Source of the DNA: Vicinamibacteria bacterium
GTDB taxonomy: Bacteria > Acidobacteriota > Vicinamibacteria > Fen-336 > JAGNNV01
Reading direction: 5' to 3'
NCBI GenBank assembly: GCA_019694155.1
Contig: JAIBCN010000221.1
Coordinates: 1-57,092, forward strand
DNA: 57,092 nucleotides
A model generated the notes under the pieces. It saw only the letters and a program-made list of their open reading frames with translations. It did no database searches and was not told the DNA's origin. Below, one piece after another: positions 8,468 to 16,247 of this stretch. Position 1 is the first letter of the stretch; every line of letters begins with the position of its first letter. The position numbers and the translations under genes are program-made.

Positions 8468-9079
8468 TCAGAAGAAGTAGAAGGTCGAGAGGATGAAGAT
8501 CCAGACGAAGTCGACGAAATGCCAGTAGAGGGCGATGCTCTCGAGACGCTTCTCGTTCGCGGGCCCCTTCACGGCGAGGAGCCAGACCATCAGAAGCAGG
8601 CCGAGGGCCACGTGCAGGCCGTGGATCCCGGTGGCCAGAAAGAAGACCTGCATGAACGTGGAGGCGCCCCACGGATTCGAGACCAGGGGAACTCCCGCGA
8701 GCGGAGAGAGCGAGCGGGCGGTTGCAATTACATCCCACCACTCGTACGCCTGGATGGCGAGAAAGAGCGATCCCGCGAGAAGGGTCCAGACCAGCCACTT
8801 CCGGCAGAAAAGGAAGTTGCCGCGTCGCAGCGCGTCGAGGGATTCATTGAGGGTCGCCGACGAGGCGATGAGGATGAGGGTCGCGACGACCACGGGGCCG
8901 AGGGCCAGAGCGTCGCCCGGCCGGGGCCAGGGGACGGTGCCGCCGAGCCGCAGGAACAGCCCCGCGGCGAGAATCGAGCCGAAAAGAAACCCCTCGTTGA
9001 CCAGAAACGCCCACACCGCGATGCGATGGGCGGGCCATTGAACCAGAGGGTTGGTGCGGGCGGTCGCGGTGACGGTCAT
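8468..9079 (-). CDS. ctaE: Cytochrome c oxidase subunit III
   Basis: This 203-aa, multi-helix protein is a subunit III of an A-type haem-copper oxidase. The typical end of the family is present: GIHGLHVALGLLLMVWLL, then SIALYWHFVDFVWIFIL (WHFVDxVW signature). An earlier helix carries FLVNEGFLFGS. Subunit III stabilises the proton-pumping core and may deliver oxygen. The ATG start overlaps the stop of a second subunit III-like gene (ATGA). This copy is the better match because it has the full WHFVD motif. Confidence 0.88.
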   Translation of the reverse strand: MTVTATARTNPLVQWPAHRIAVWAFLVNEGFLFGSILAAGLFLRLGGTVPWPRPGDALALGPVVVATLILIASSATLNESLDALRRGNFLFCRKWLVWTLLAGSLFLAIQAYEWWDVIATARSLSPLAGVPLVSNPWGASTFMQVFFLATGIHGLHVALGLLLMVWLLAVKGPANEKRLESIALYWHFVDFVWIFILSTFYFF

Positions 9080-9624
9080 TGCAGGCCGAAAAGAAGGAAG
9101 ACGATCGCGCACAGAAGCGCGGTCAGGAAGTGGGTGACGAGCCGCGCGAGCCAGAGACCGTGGTCCGATGGACCGCTCCCCTCCACCCGTAGAACCCAGA
9201 TGGCGAAACCCCCGCCCACGATCGCATGAACCACGTGCACGCCCAGAAGCAGGGCGACGAAAGCGTTGAACGGCATCTGAAGGCCGCCCTCTGCCGAGGC
9301 CACGGAGCCGATCACCCCGAGGGCGCCCGCGAGATACAGGCCGCTCGCGAGGGCCAGGGCCTGAAATCCAAGGCGCCGCCGGGCTCCCGCATCGCGGGCC
9401 GCGATCTCCACTCCACCCGAAGCGATGAGCGCGAAAGCGAGAAGCCCCAGCGGCCACAGAGCGGGCGACGGACGCCAGTCGGCGAACGAGCGCCGGACCA
9501 GGTAGGCGCTCACGAGCGAAGCGAAGAGCATGGTGGTCGCACCGAGGGATGCCACTACCGCCACCCTCGTCGCGTTCTCGAGCGCGGGACCGCGCCCTTG
9601 CGAAACCGAGGCCGCGACCCTCAC
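9076..9624 (-). CDS. Second subunit III-like protein of the oxidase
   Basis: A 182-aa membrane protein of the haem-copper oxidase subunit III superfamily. It has about five helices with GATTMLFASLVSAYLVRR, LLLGVHVVHAIVGGGFAIWVL and a C-terminal WLARLVTHFLTALLCAIVF. The first and last segments mirror subunit III helices, but the WHFVDxVW motif is degenerate (WLARLVTHFLTAL). It therefore looks like a divergent paralogue in tandem with the canonical copy. The GTG at 9624 overlaps the coxA stop (GTGA). Confidence 0.75.
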   Translation of the reverse strand: MRVAASVSQGRGPALENATRVAVVASLGATTMLFASLVSAYLVRRSFADWRPSPALWPLGLLAFALIASGGVEIAARDAGARRRLGFQALALASGLYLAGALGVIGSVASAEGGLQMPFNAFVALLLGVHVVHAIVGGGFAIWVLRVEGSGPSDHGLWLARLVTHFLTALLCAIVFLLFGLQ

Positions 9625-11261
9625 GCGTTCTCCTCCGCGGGTGCGGGCTCGGACCATTCGAGCGTGGGCGCCGTCCAGGGATTCGGGCCGGCCGGATTTC
9701 CCTTCTTCAGGCTCCAGAAGAAATTCACGAAGAACAGAATCTGCGAAATGGCGAGCGCGACCGCCGCCCAGGTGATGAAGGCGTTCATGGAAGCGAGCGG
9801 CTTCAGGTAGTCGTACTGATAGGGGTCGTAGACCCGGCGGACCTGACCCTGGAGGCCGGCGAGGTGCATGGGAAAGAACGTGGCGTAGTAGAAGACGAAA
9901 GTCAGCAGGAAGTGAGCGATCCCCAGGCGCTCGTTCATGAGTCGGCCGAAGAAGAGGGGGAACCAGTAGTGCACACCCGCGAACACCCCGAAGAGGGCGG
10001 CGCCGGCCATGATGATGTGGAAGTGGGCGACCACGAACGCGGTGTCGTGGAGCTGGATGTCGATCTGGGTCTGGCCGAGCCAGATGCCGGACAGTCCCCC
10101 GGTGACGAAGAGCGAGAAGATGCCGAGCGCCCAGAGCATGGGCGTGGTGAGCCGCAAGGGACGATTCCACAGCGACGCGATCCAGTTGAAGACCTTGACG
10201 CCCGAGGGAACCGCGATGAGCGTGGTGGTGACCGCGAAGGCCGAGCCGAGGAACGGGCTCATGCCGGACACGAACATGTGGTGCCCCCAAACCAGGAAGC
10301 TCATCCCGGAGATCAAGGCCATCGCGTACACCATGGAGGCGTACCCGAAAACACGGCGACCCGTGAACACGCCGAAGAGGTCCGAGGTGATCCCGAGGGA
10401 GGGAAGCATGAGGATGTACACCTCTGGATGCCCGAGGAACCAGAAAAGATGCTGCCAGAGGATGGGCGAGCCGCCTCCGCCTTGAACCGCCTCGCCGGAG
10501 AGCACGAGGCCCGTGGGAATGAAGAAGCTCGTGCCCGCGTGGCGATCGAGGAGCAGCATGATCGATGCCGCGGTGAGCGAAGGAAAAGCGAGCAGACCCA
10601 GGATGGCTACGAAGAACATGGCCCAGGTGAACAGGGGCAGGTCCATCATCAGAAGGCCCGGCCGCCTCAGGGCCACGATGGTGGCGAGAAAATTGAGGCC
10701 GCCGAGAGTGAAGCTCAGAATGAAGAGCGCCATGGCCACGAGCCACAGGTCCTGGCCGAGGTTCGAGCCCGCGATCGCCCCCTTGAGCGCGGAGAGCGGA
10801 GGGTAGGCCGTCCATCCGGACGCGGCCGGGCCGGAGGGCGTGAAGAACGACGCGAGCATCACGACGGAGGAGACCAGGTATATCCAATAGGACAGGGCGT
10901 TGAGGCGCGGGAAGGCCATGTCGCGGGCGCCCACCTGGAGGGGGATCAGGTAGTTCCCGAATCCGCCGATGAGAGCCGCGGAGAGCACGAAGAAGATCAT
11001 GATCGTCCCGTGCATGGTGAAGAGCGCGGCGTAGAACTCGGGCTTCATGATCCCCTCGTCGAACCCCTGGGGCAGAAGCCGCGACACCGCGCGGAATTCG
11101 TGGGAGGGCCACGCGATCTGCATGCGGACCAGCAGCGCGAGGAGGCCGCCCACGAGCGCCATGCCCATGGCGGTCATCAGGTACTGGAGGCCGATGACGC
11201 GATGGTCGAGCGAAAACACGTATCGCGAGAGGATGCCCCGCGATTCCCCGCCCCCGCTCAT
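9621..11261 (-). CDS. ctaD: Cytochrome c oxidase subunit I (A1-type haem-copper oxygen reductase)
   Basis: The catalytic subunit, 546 aa, about 12 helices, holds haem a and the haem a3-CuB centre that reduces O2 to water and pumps protons. Signature segments: TMHGTIMIFF (haem a His), FWFLGHPEVYILMLPSLG (CuB His, the cross-linked Tyr and the D-channel Glu typical of subtype A1), VWGHHMFVSGM (the two adjacent CuB His) and HDTAFVVAHFHIIMAG (haem a3 and haem a His). It overlaps coxB upstream (ATGA) and the subunit III-like gene downstream, so the set is translationally coupled. Assignment to the cytochrome c-oxidising branch rests on the CuA-containing subunit II. Confidence 0.97.
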   Translation of the reverse strand: MSGGGESRGILSRYVFSLDHRVIGLQYLMTAMGMALVGGLLALLVRMQIAWPSHEFRAVSRLLPQGFDEGIMKPEFYAALFTMHGTIMIFFVLSAALIGGFGNYLIPLQVGARDMAFPRLNALSYWIYLVSSVVMLASFFTPSGPAASGWTAYPPLSALKGAIAGSNLGQDLWLVAMALFILSFTLGGLNFLATIVALRRPGLLMMDLPLFTWAMFFVAILGLLAFPSLTAASIMLLLDRHAGTSFFIPTGLVLSGEAVQGGGGSPILWQHLFWFLGHPEVYILMLPSLGITSDLFGVFTGRRVFGYASMVYAMALISGMSFLVWGHHMFVSGMSPFLGSAFAVTTTLIAVPSGVKVFNWIASLWNRPLRLTTPMLWALGIFSLFVTGGLSGIWLGQTQIDIQLHDTAFVVAHFHIIMAGAALFGVFAGVHYWFPLFFGRLMNERLGIAHFLLTFVFYYATFFPMHLAGLQGQVRRVYDPYQYDYLKPLASMNAFITWAAVALAISQILFFVNFFWSLKKGNPAGPNPWTAPTLEWSEPAPAEENA

Positions 11262-12073
11262 TGGACGGCCTCCTTCAACCTGGCCGCCCAGTCGGCTTTC
11301 GGGACCACCTCGACCATCCCGCGCATCCGGTAGTGGCCCAGGCCGCAATGCTCGGCGCACGCCAGTTCGAATCTCCCGGACAGGGTCGGCGTGAACGTGA
11401 ACTCGGTGGCGATGCCCGGCATGGCATCACGCTTCACCCGGAACGGCGCTACGAAGAAGCTGTGGATGACGTCGAGAGAGCGGAGCCGCACGCGCACCTC
11501 GCGCCCCTCGGGCAGGACCAGCAGGCCCTGGGGCAGGATGATGTCGTCCTCGGCCGCCGGATCCTTCCGGTCGAGCCCGATGAAATTGAGCTCGGCCTGA
11601 TCGACGAGCCTGGGGTCCGTGCGTCCGAAGATCCCATCCTCCCCGGGCAGCCGGAAGTTCCAGGCGAACTGCTGGGCCACGACCTCCACCACCACCGGCG
11701 GCTCCGCGCCCGGATCCGTGCTTCCGCCGGCGAGAGCGCGGGAATCGAGTTCGGAATTCACGAGGAGAGCCACGAGCACGATCGCGGTGAGCGCCGTCCA
11801 CAGCATCTCCACCCGAGCGTTCTCGTGCGGGATTCGCGCCTCGCGGGGCCGCCGAAGGAGGACCAGCAACAAGGCCACATGGGCGCCCAGAAAAACGATG
11901 CCCGAGATGACGAGATTCAGGGCGATCGCCGAGTCGATGCGGCCGCGATTGGCGGCGAGGGGCGGAAGAGAGCTCGTGGCGAGGGCATAGGCCGACCAGG
12001 CGACGAAGGCGGCTGTGAGAAAAGCGAAGAGCCGCGCCAGGGCTCCGCCGTTCTTGGGGGCTTCGAAACTCAT
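11258..12073 (-). CDS. ctaC: Cytochrome c oxidase subunit II with CuA site
   Basis: A 271-aa protein with two N-terminal membrane helices (about residues 12-32 and 47-72) and a periplasmic cupredoxin domain. The binuclear CuA ligands are all present: His in DVIHSFFVAPF, then C-A-E-H-C-G-L-G-H-Y-R-M near the C-terminus (two Cys, His and Met). The enzyme therefore accepts electrons from cytochrome c rather than quinol. VAQQFAWNFRLPG is the aromatic electron-entry segment. It is the first gene of the operon; the 105-bp gap to the divergent zinc-ribbon gene must hold its promoter. No Shine-Dalgarno better than GCGGGC precedes the ATG at 12073. Confidence 0.96.
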   Translation of the reverse strand: MSFEAPKNGGALARLFAFLTAAFVAWSAYALATSSLPPLAANRGRIDSAIALNLVISGIVFLGAHVALLLVLLRRPREARIPHENARVEMLWTALTAIVLVALLVNSELDSRALAGGSTDPGAEPPVVVEVVAQQFAWNFRLPGEDGIFGRTDPRLVDQAELNFIGLDRKDPAAEDDIILPQGLLVLPEGREVRVRLRSLDVIHSFFVAPFRVKRDAMPGIATEFTFTPTLSGRFELACAEHCGLGHYRMRGMVEVVPKADWAARLKEAVQ

Positions 12074-12178
12074 GAGCCCGCAGAGTCTATTGCCCGAACG
12101 TCCCCGGTGTCGTGGGGAGCGGCTGGCGCGATCGAGAGGCGGGCTATGCTCCGATCAACTTCGGAGGACACGTTTCCA

Positions 12179-12622
12179 ATGAGAGTGTGCGGCAATTGCC
12201 AGAGTGACATCCCGGACGGATCCTCGACCTGCACGCGCTGCGGGGCGGAGGCGCCCAGAGGGTTCTTCTCGTTTCTCGGAGGGCTGTTCCAGAAGCGCCC
12301 GCCCGAACCGGCGCCGGCCCGCGCGACGGCGGGGAGTTCTCTCGGCTCTTTCCGCTTCGAGGTCGAAGACGTCTTCACCATCACCGGGCGCGGCATGGTG
12401 GCCACGGGGCGCGTCCTTTCCGGACGCATCGCCAAGGGTGACGAAGTCTGTTTCCGCTCACCGAAAGGCGAGGTCGTGCGCCGCACCATCGTGAACATCG
12501 AAACGGTGGGCCGCCTCGTCGACGCGGCAAGCGAGGGCGAAACCGTGGGCCTGCTGTTCACGAAGCCCGTGCCCTTCGACGTCCTCGTTCGCGGCGTCGT
12601 CTTCGAACGAGCCTGCGGTTGA
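12179..12622 (+). CDS. Zinc-ribbon protein with a free-standing EF-Tu domain 2-like barrel
   Basis: This 147-aa protein combines two recognisable parts. Residues 1-24 form a zinc ribbon, CGNCQSDIPDGSSTCTRCG (two CxxC knuckles). After a Pro/Ala linker, residues 59-140 match the beta-barrel domain 2 of translational GTPases: FTITGRGMVATGRVLSGRIA, KGDEVCFRSP and EGETVGLLF. No GTPase domain is present. Such isolated EF-Tu domain 2 proteins are known in databases without assigned function; a ribosome, tRNA or scaffolding role is only inference. The start is chosen from GGAGG at 12163-12167; an upstream ATG at 12146 is possible. It converges on the DUF389 gene. Confidence 0.7.
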   Translation: MRVCGNCQSDIPDGSSTCTRCGAEAPRGFFSFLGGLFQKRPPEPAPARATAGSSLGSFRFEVEDVFTITGRGMVATGRVLSGRIAKGDEVCFRSPKGEVVRRTIVNIETVGRLVDAASEGETVGLLFTKPVPFDVLVRGVVFERACG

Positions 12623-12669
12623 CGCCTCGAGATGCTCGCGCCCTTGATCAACTCGTGGGCACGGCGGCG

Positions 12670-14394
12670 TCAGGGCTCGCGCTTCTCGGCTGGGCCGAGG
12701 CTGCAAGGATAAGCCGAGAAGCGAATCTGGTAGCCGACCCCGACGGAGCGGGAGACGCTGGCCTGGCGGACCAGGGCTTCGTCGAGGGCGCTCGCCGCGT
12801 CGCGTGCGCGGACAGTCCGAGGCCTGGCCTTCGGAGAGGTGTAGCAGACGTTCACCCCGGGCAGGCCTTCGGTCGACTCGAGCGCGCTCAACGCGGTGGC
12901 GAGGGCCCGCTCGTCCGACTCGAGGCCCTTGATCGGTTGAGTGGGAATGGCGACATCCTGCGCGGCGATGGAGAGGGTCAGGGTCCCGGCGAGGCTTCGC
13001 TCGATGGCCTCGCGGGCGGCCTGGTCGAGCGGCGGTCCGAGGTGAAGCAACCGAACCTGGATACCGGCACCCCTCCGCCCGACATCCACCGCGACGAGGG
13101 GTCCTGACGATTCCTCGGGCCACACCAAGGCGAGCCCGGCCGTGACGAGTTCCTGGGCCTCTTCGACGATCTCGCCCGGAGGGGTGGGGGGCGCGATGGC
13201 CGCGGGGGCCAGGTTCACGCCCCGGGCGTCCGTGACCGCGGACACGCTGAGTCGGGGGATGACTCCCGAGAACTGGCGGATCTGGCTGTCCAGGCGTCGC
13301 CGCGTCTTCTCCGCGTCTTCGGATGTCCCGAGCAGGACGAGGGTCACATCCACCTGGCGGCGCTCGACCCGCGTCTTGGTTTGAAGGACCAGGCGCGTTT
13401 CTTTCTCCACGATCTCCCTGACCCCGCGCCTGACCGTGACCTCCCAGGCGACTTCGTCCAGCGCCGCCTTCAGCGGTATGAACACGATGCCGAAGAGCGC
13501 GAGCGGCATCAGGAAACGGAGAAGGTGGGCGTCGGGCCGATCAAACACAGCGCCAAACCGGGAGGCCAGAGCGCGCACCACCGCGGAGGCCTCCCCGAGC
13601 AGCTCCGCCCGCTCGGTGGCGCTTGGGTCCACACGGTTGAAACCGAGGGCCAGGAACACCGCGCCGCCCACGGTGATGATGGCGACGATATTAGCCAGGA
13701 AGAGAAGCCCGGCGCCGCTCGCCACCGGCCAGGCGCCCGCGCCGATGCCGTAGCCGGCCACGCACAACGGAGGAACGAGGGAAATGCCGATCGCCGTGCC
13801 GGCCCCCGCCGTCACCACGTCCGAGGTGCCGCGAATGCACGCGTACAGACCGGCGAGGGCGCAGAAGACCGCGGTGATCAGGTCGAGAAGGGTGGGAGAC
13901 ACCCTGGCGGCAATCTCGGCGTTGATCTCGTGGAAGGGAAGCAGGACGGTAATGACCGCGGACCCCGCCACCGCGACGCCGACGCTCAACACGATGCGGA
14001 TCAGGGCGCGCAGGGAGAGAAGAGGCGAGCCGATCGCGAGGCCCAGAGCCAGGGCGATGATCGGATCCATAAGCGGGGCAATCAGCATGGCGCCGATGAT
14101 GACCGCGCTGCTGCCCGTGACCAGCCCCAGGGTCCCGATGCCGACGGACACCGTGAGTTGGAGCCAGTACCCGATCGATTCGCTTGCGTCCCGCCGGATC
14201 ATGCGCGACAGCAGGGCGGCGCGGCGGTCGGGAGAACTGCCAATGCCCCGGAGGAGGCCATCCTGAAAGGCGTCGATGCGATCCGCCGGGGTCACGAACT
14301 GCGGCTTCCGCGCGTCTGCCCCATCGGCTGGAGGGGCGGGGGCCGAGGCGGCAGGGTCGACCTCCAGATCATCGACAAGTACGGAGTTCGCCAA
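12670..14394 (-). CDS. DUF389 (TIGR00341-type) polytopic membrane protein
   Basis: A 574-aa protein with a conserved membrane core (about residues 75-310): GYWLQLTVSVGIGTLGLV, SSAVIIGAMLIAPLMDPI, the Pro-containing GISLVPPLCVAGYGIG and helices to FLMPLALFGIVFIPL. This is the DUF389 domain. A long soluble C-terminal region (about 330-574) follows and looks like repeated small alpha/beta modules. The transport or signalling role of the family is unknown. It starts with TTG, 22 nt after the hibernation-factor gene, and reads as the third gene of the usp operon, so expression under stress is likely. No ribosome binding site is visible, which makes the exact start uncertain. Confidence 0.8.
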   Translation of the reverse strand: MANSVLVDDLEVDPAASAPAPPADGADARKPQFVTPADRIDAFQDGLLRGIGSSPDRRAALLSRMIRRDASESIGYWLQLTVSVGIGTLGLVTGSSAVIIGAMLIAPLMDPIIALALGLAIGSPLLSLRALIRIVLSVGVAVAGSAVITVLLPFHEINAEIAARVSPTLLDLITAVFCALAGLYACIRGTSDVVTAGAGTAIGISLVPPLCVAGYGIGAGAWPVASGAGLLFLANIVAIITVGGAVFLALGFNRVDPSATERAELLGEASAVVRALASRFGAVFDRPDAHLLRFLMPLALFGIVFIPLKAALDEVAWEVTVRRGVREIVEKETRLVLQTKTRVERRQVDVTLVLLGTSEDAEKTRRRLDSQIRQFSGVIPRLSVSAVTDARGVNLAPAAIAPPTPPGEIVEEAQELVTAGLALVWPEESSGPLVAVDVGRRGAGIQVRLLHLGPPLDQAAREAIERSLAGTLTLSIAAQDVAIPTQPIKGLESDERALATALSALESTEGLPGVNVCYTSPKARPRTVRARDAASALDEALVRQASVSRSVGVGYQIRFSAYPCSLGPAEKREP

Positions 14395-14416
14395 GATGAC
14401 AAAGTCTACGCCCCGG

Positions 14417-14779
14417 TCAGGCCGCCCGGCCCCGGTGGGCGGGTGCGGCGCGCCGTCTTGTCACGGAGATCGTCTTGGCCCGGCGCTTCTGCTTGAGGAT
14501 CTTCTGGGTCACCGATTGAAGCGCGCCTCGCCCGCTCTCTTCGATCGCGACCGCCGTGAATTCCCCGCTCAGGGCCTGGATCTCGCAGCGAAGCTCGACT
14601 TCGCGGGGACGGCCGATGAACTTCCATTCGATCCGGTGGATCCGGCGGAAGACGTGACCGAAGGCCACTTCGCTTCGGTGCAGTTCCTGGCGATCGGCGG
14701 CGGTGAGCTCTACTTCCCGGCAGCGAAGGATCACCACGGAATTCTGGATACTCTCGGGAACGACGGAAGGGTTTTTCAT
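14417..14779 (-). CDS. Ribosome hibernation promoting factor/RaiA-like protein
   Basis: A 120-aa protein with the beta-alpha-beta-beta-beta-alpha layout of HPF/RaiA (sigma-54 modulation) proteins. The parts seen are SVVILRCREVELTAADRQEL, a strand pair REVELRCEIQALSGEFTAVA, and an amphipathic second helix GALQSVTQKILKQKRRAK with a basic C-terminal tail. Short HPFs bind the ribosomal A/P site in stationary phase. Similarity is moderate. Coupling to a universal stress protein gene (ATGA overlap at 14776-14779) supports the call. ACGGAGA lies upstream of the ATG and supports this start. Confidence 0.65.
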   Translation of the reverse strand: MKNPSVVPESIQNSVVILRCREVELTAADRQELHRSEVAFGHVFRRIHRIEWKFIGRPREVELRCEIQALSGEFTAVAIEESGRGALQSVTQKILKQKRRAKTISVTRRRAAPAHRGRAA

Positions 14780-15687
14780 GATGGATCTCCGTGGGAGTGA
14801 AGCCGCACAACCAGGACGGAGCAAGGCGCCGCACGGAGGGCCTGCTCCGCGGTGCTGCCGAGGAGCATCCGCCGGAGGCCTGTGCGACCTTCGGTGCCCA
14901 CCACGAGCAGGCGGGCCTTCAGTCGACGGGCCGCGGCCACGATCGATACGGCGGGAATTCCCTCCTCGACGAGGGTCTGCCCTTTCAACCCCAACTTCGT
15001 CATGGCCGATGCCAAAGAGTCGCTCGCCGCTTCGCGCAGGAGCTGATATTCCGTTCCGGTCATCGCGAATCCGAGGCCAACGCCAACGGCCTCGGGAGCC
15101 ATCGGCGCAGGAGGAGGAAGTTCGACCACGTGGATGACCGACAAGTTCGCGCCGAGGCCTTCAGCCAGATAGGCCCCGGCCAGCACGGCGGGGAAACCGG
15201 GATCGGTGAGATCGCTCGCCGAAAGGACCGGCCCAGTCGCTTCGCCTGGCCGCACCACCAGCACCGGGCTGCGCGCGTGGCGGACCACCCGCAGAGCTAC
15301 TGAGCCCAGTGGGCCGATCGTGTCAGGGCTCGAAACGGCGCTAAGTACGATGAGGTCGGCGCCCAGATCCTCGGCCACCGAGACGATGATCCCGGCGGGC
15401 GAGCCGACATCGACCCGTATGTCCAGGTCGGTCCGCGGCCGAGAAGTGAGGCGCTCAACGCGACCGGCGACGGCGTCGGCAGCCAGGCTCATGAGCGCGG
15501 GCAGATGGTTGAAGGTTCTCTGCGCCAGTTGGGGGAAGAGAACGTGACTTCGAGACGTCTCGGGAATCGCGTGGACGAAAGCTACGGCGGCGCTGTGCCG
15601 TTTTGCCCACGAGTCCGCTTCCATGATGGCGCGGTCGCCGCCTTCCCGCAGGTCGGTGGCGCAGACGATCAGCCGGAGCTTCTTCAT
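14776..15687 (-). CDS. Tandem-domain universal stress protein (UspA family)
   Basis: A 303-aa protein made of two Usp domains (about 1-150 and 155-300). The second has the ATP-binding pattern G-x2-G-x9-G-S as VVGTEGRTGLRRMLLGSTAEQAL; the first is degenerate at this loop (VSSPDTIGPLGSVAL). Usp proteins protect cells under starvation, hypoxia or membrane stress. The start is fixed by AAGGAA about 9 nt upstream of ATG 15687. It is first gene of a probable usp-hpf-DUF389 operon. Its promoter carries the CCAACT-type operator shared with two other genes in the window. The frame extends upstream but without similarity and across the promoter. Confidence 0.88.
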   Translation of the reverse strand: MKKLRLIVCATDLREGGDRAIMEADSWAKRHSAAVAFVHAIPETSRSHVLFPQLAQRTFNHLPALMSLAADAVAGRVERLTSRPRTDLDIRVDVGSPAGIIVSVAEDLGADLIVLSAVSSPDTIGPLGSVALRVVRHARSPVLVVRPGEATGPVLSASDLTDPGFPAVLAGAYLAEGLGANLSVIHVVELPPPAPMAPEAVGVGLGFAMTGTEYQLLREAASDSLASAMTKLGLKGQTLVEEGIPAVSIVAAARRLKARLLVVGTEGRTGLRRMLLGSTAEQALRAAPCSVLVVRLHSHGDPS

Positions 15688-15706
15688 GTCATTTCCTTCG
15701 ATCAGT

Positions 15707-15737
15707 AACGTATCACAGATTAGTTGGTATACAAAAC
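15707..15737 (-). promoter_or_regulatory. usp promoter with shared CCAACT operator
   Basis: On the minus strand a -35-like TTGTAT (15734-15729) is followed after 16 bp by TACGTT (15712-15707). The segment TTGTATACCAACTAA overlaps the -35 and spacer. The same arrangement (TTG..., CCAACT[AG]A, then GATAC/GAATA five bases later) recurs at 18737 and 27640. The inferred start lies about 13 nt before the usp ATG. Confidence 0.55.
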
Positions 15738-15786
15738 AAAATGCGCTCCCAGTTTTCATGTTAGTGTCCGTGGAGAGGGCGGGCGA

Positions 15787-16240
15787 ATGCACGGAAGGAA
15801 AGCGGCGATTCTCGTCGGATCGGGCGACCGAGCGAGGGCGATCTTCGGTCAGGGTGTGGCCTCCGGGCTCGTAGAACTCAGGGAAGCGCCGTCGGTTGAG
15901 GATGCGATCCGCCTGGCCGATGTGTGGTTGCCGGATCTCTTCGTGGTGCGTTCCCCGATGCGGAGACATCAATCGAGGGGCTTCGTCTGGTGGGGCGCGC
16001 ACCCGGCAGGCAAAAGTGGTGGTTCTAGAGCAGGAGGTGCCTTGAATCCGGGTCACCGAGAAGGGCAACGAGGTCGCTCTGGTGCGTCACCCGGAAGCGA
16101 CCGGGATCTGAGCGGAAGCGATCCATTCCTGATGGCGTCGGCAAGCGGAGACGGCCATGCAATTCGGCGGCTCGCTTCCGAGGCTCGCCCTCGCGGCGGG
16201 GGCCCATTCAGACCGGGGCCGCCGCGGCGGTCTGGTTCCT
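15787..16240 (+). pseudogene. Decayed response-regulator receiver-like gene (frameshifted)
   Basis: From ATG 15787 the frame encodes a receiver-like start: AAILVGSGDRARAIFGQG, then VEDAIRLADVWLPDLFVVRSPM, matching beta1-alpha1 and alpha2-beta3 of CheY-like domains. The phospho-acceptor Asp position is Arg. At about 15963 the similarity jumps frame (ETSIEGLRLVGRA), and at about 15996 it jumps again (RTRQAKVVVLEQEVP, beta4-like), ending in TGA at 16042. The single open frame continues to 16251 but becomes Gly/Arg/Ser-rich noise. I read this as a receiver-domain gene broken by two indels or an assembly problem; the remaining bases to 16247 show nothing else. Confidence 0.45.
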
Positions 16241-16247
16241 GGCGACC

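Noticed and set aside
8069..11333. Long plus-strand frames opposite the cox operon
   Set aside because: Antisense to subunits I-IV with complete metal ligand motifs; charged low-complexity translations.
14150..14170. AGTTGGAGCCAGTAC inside the DUF389 gene as a fourth CCAACT-type operator
   Set aside because: It lies within coding sequence, lacks the CCAACT half and the GATAC element, and is most likely chance.
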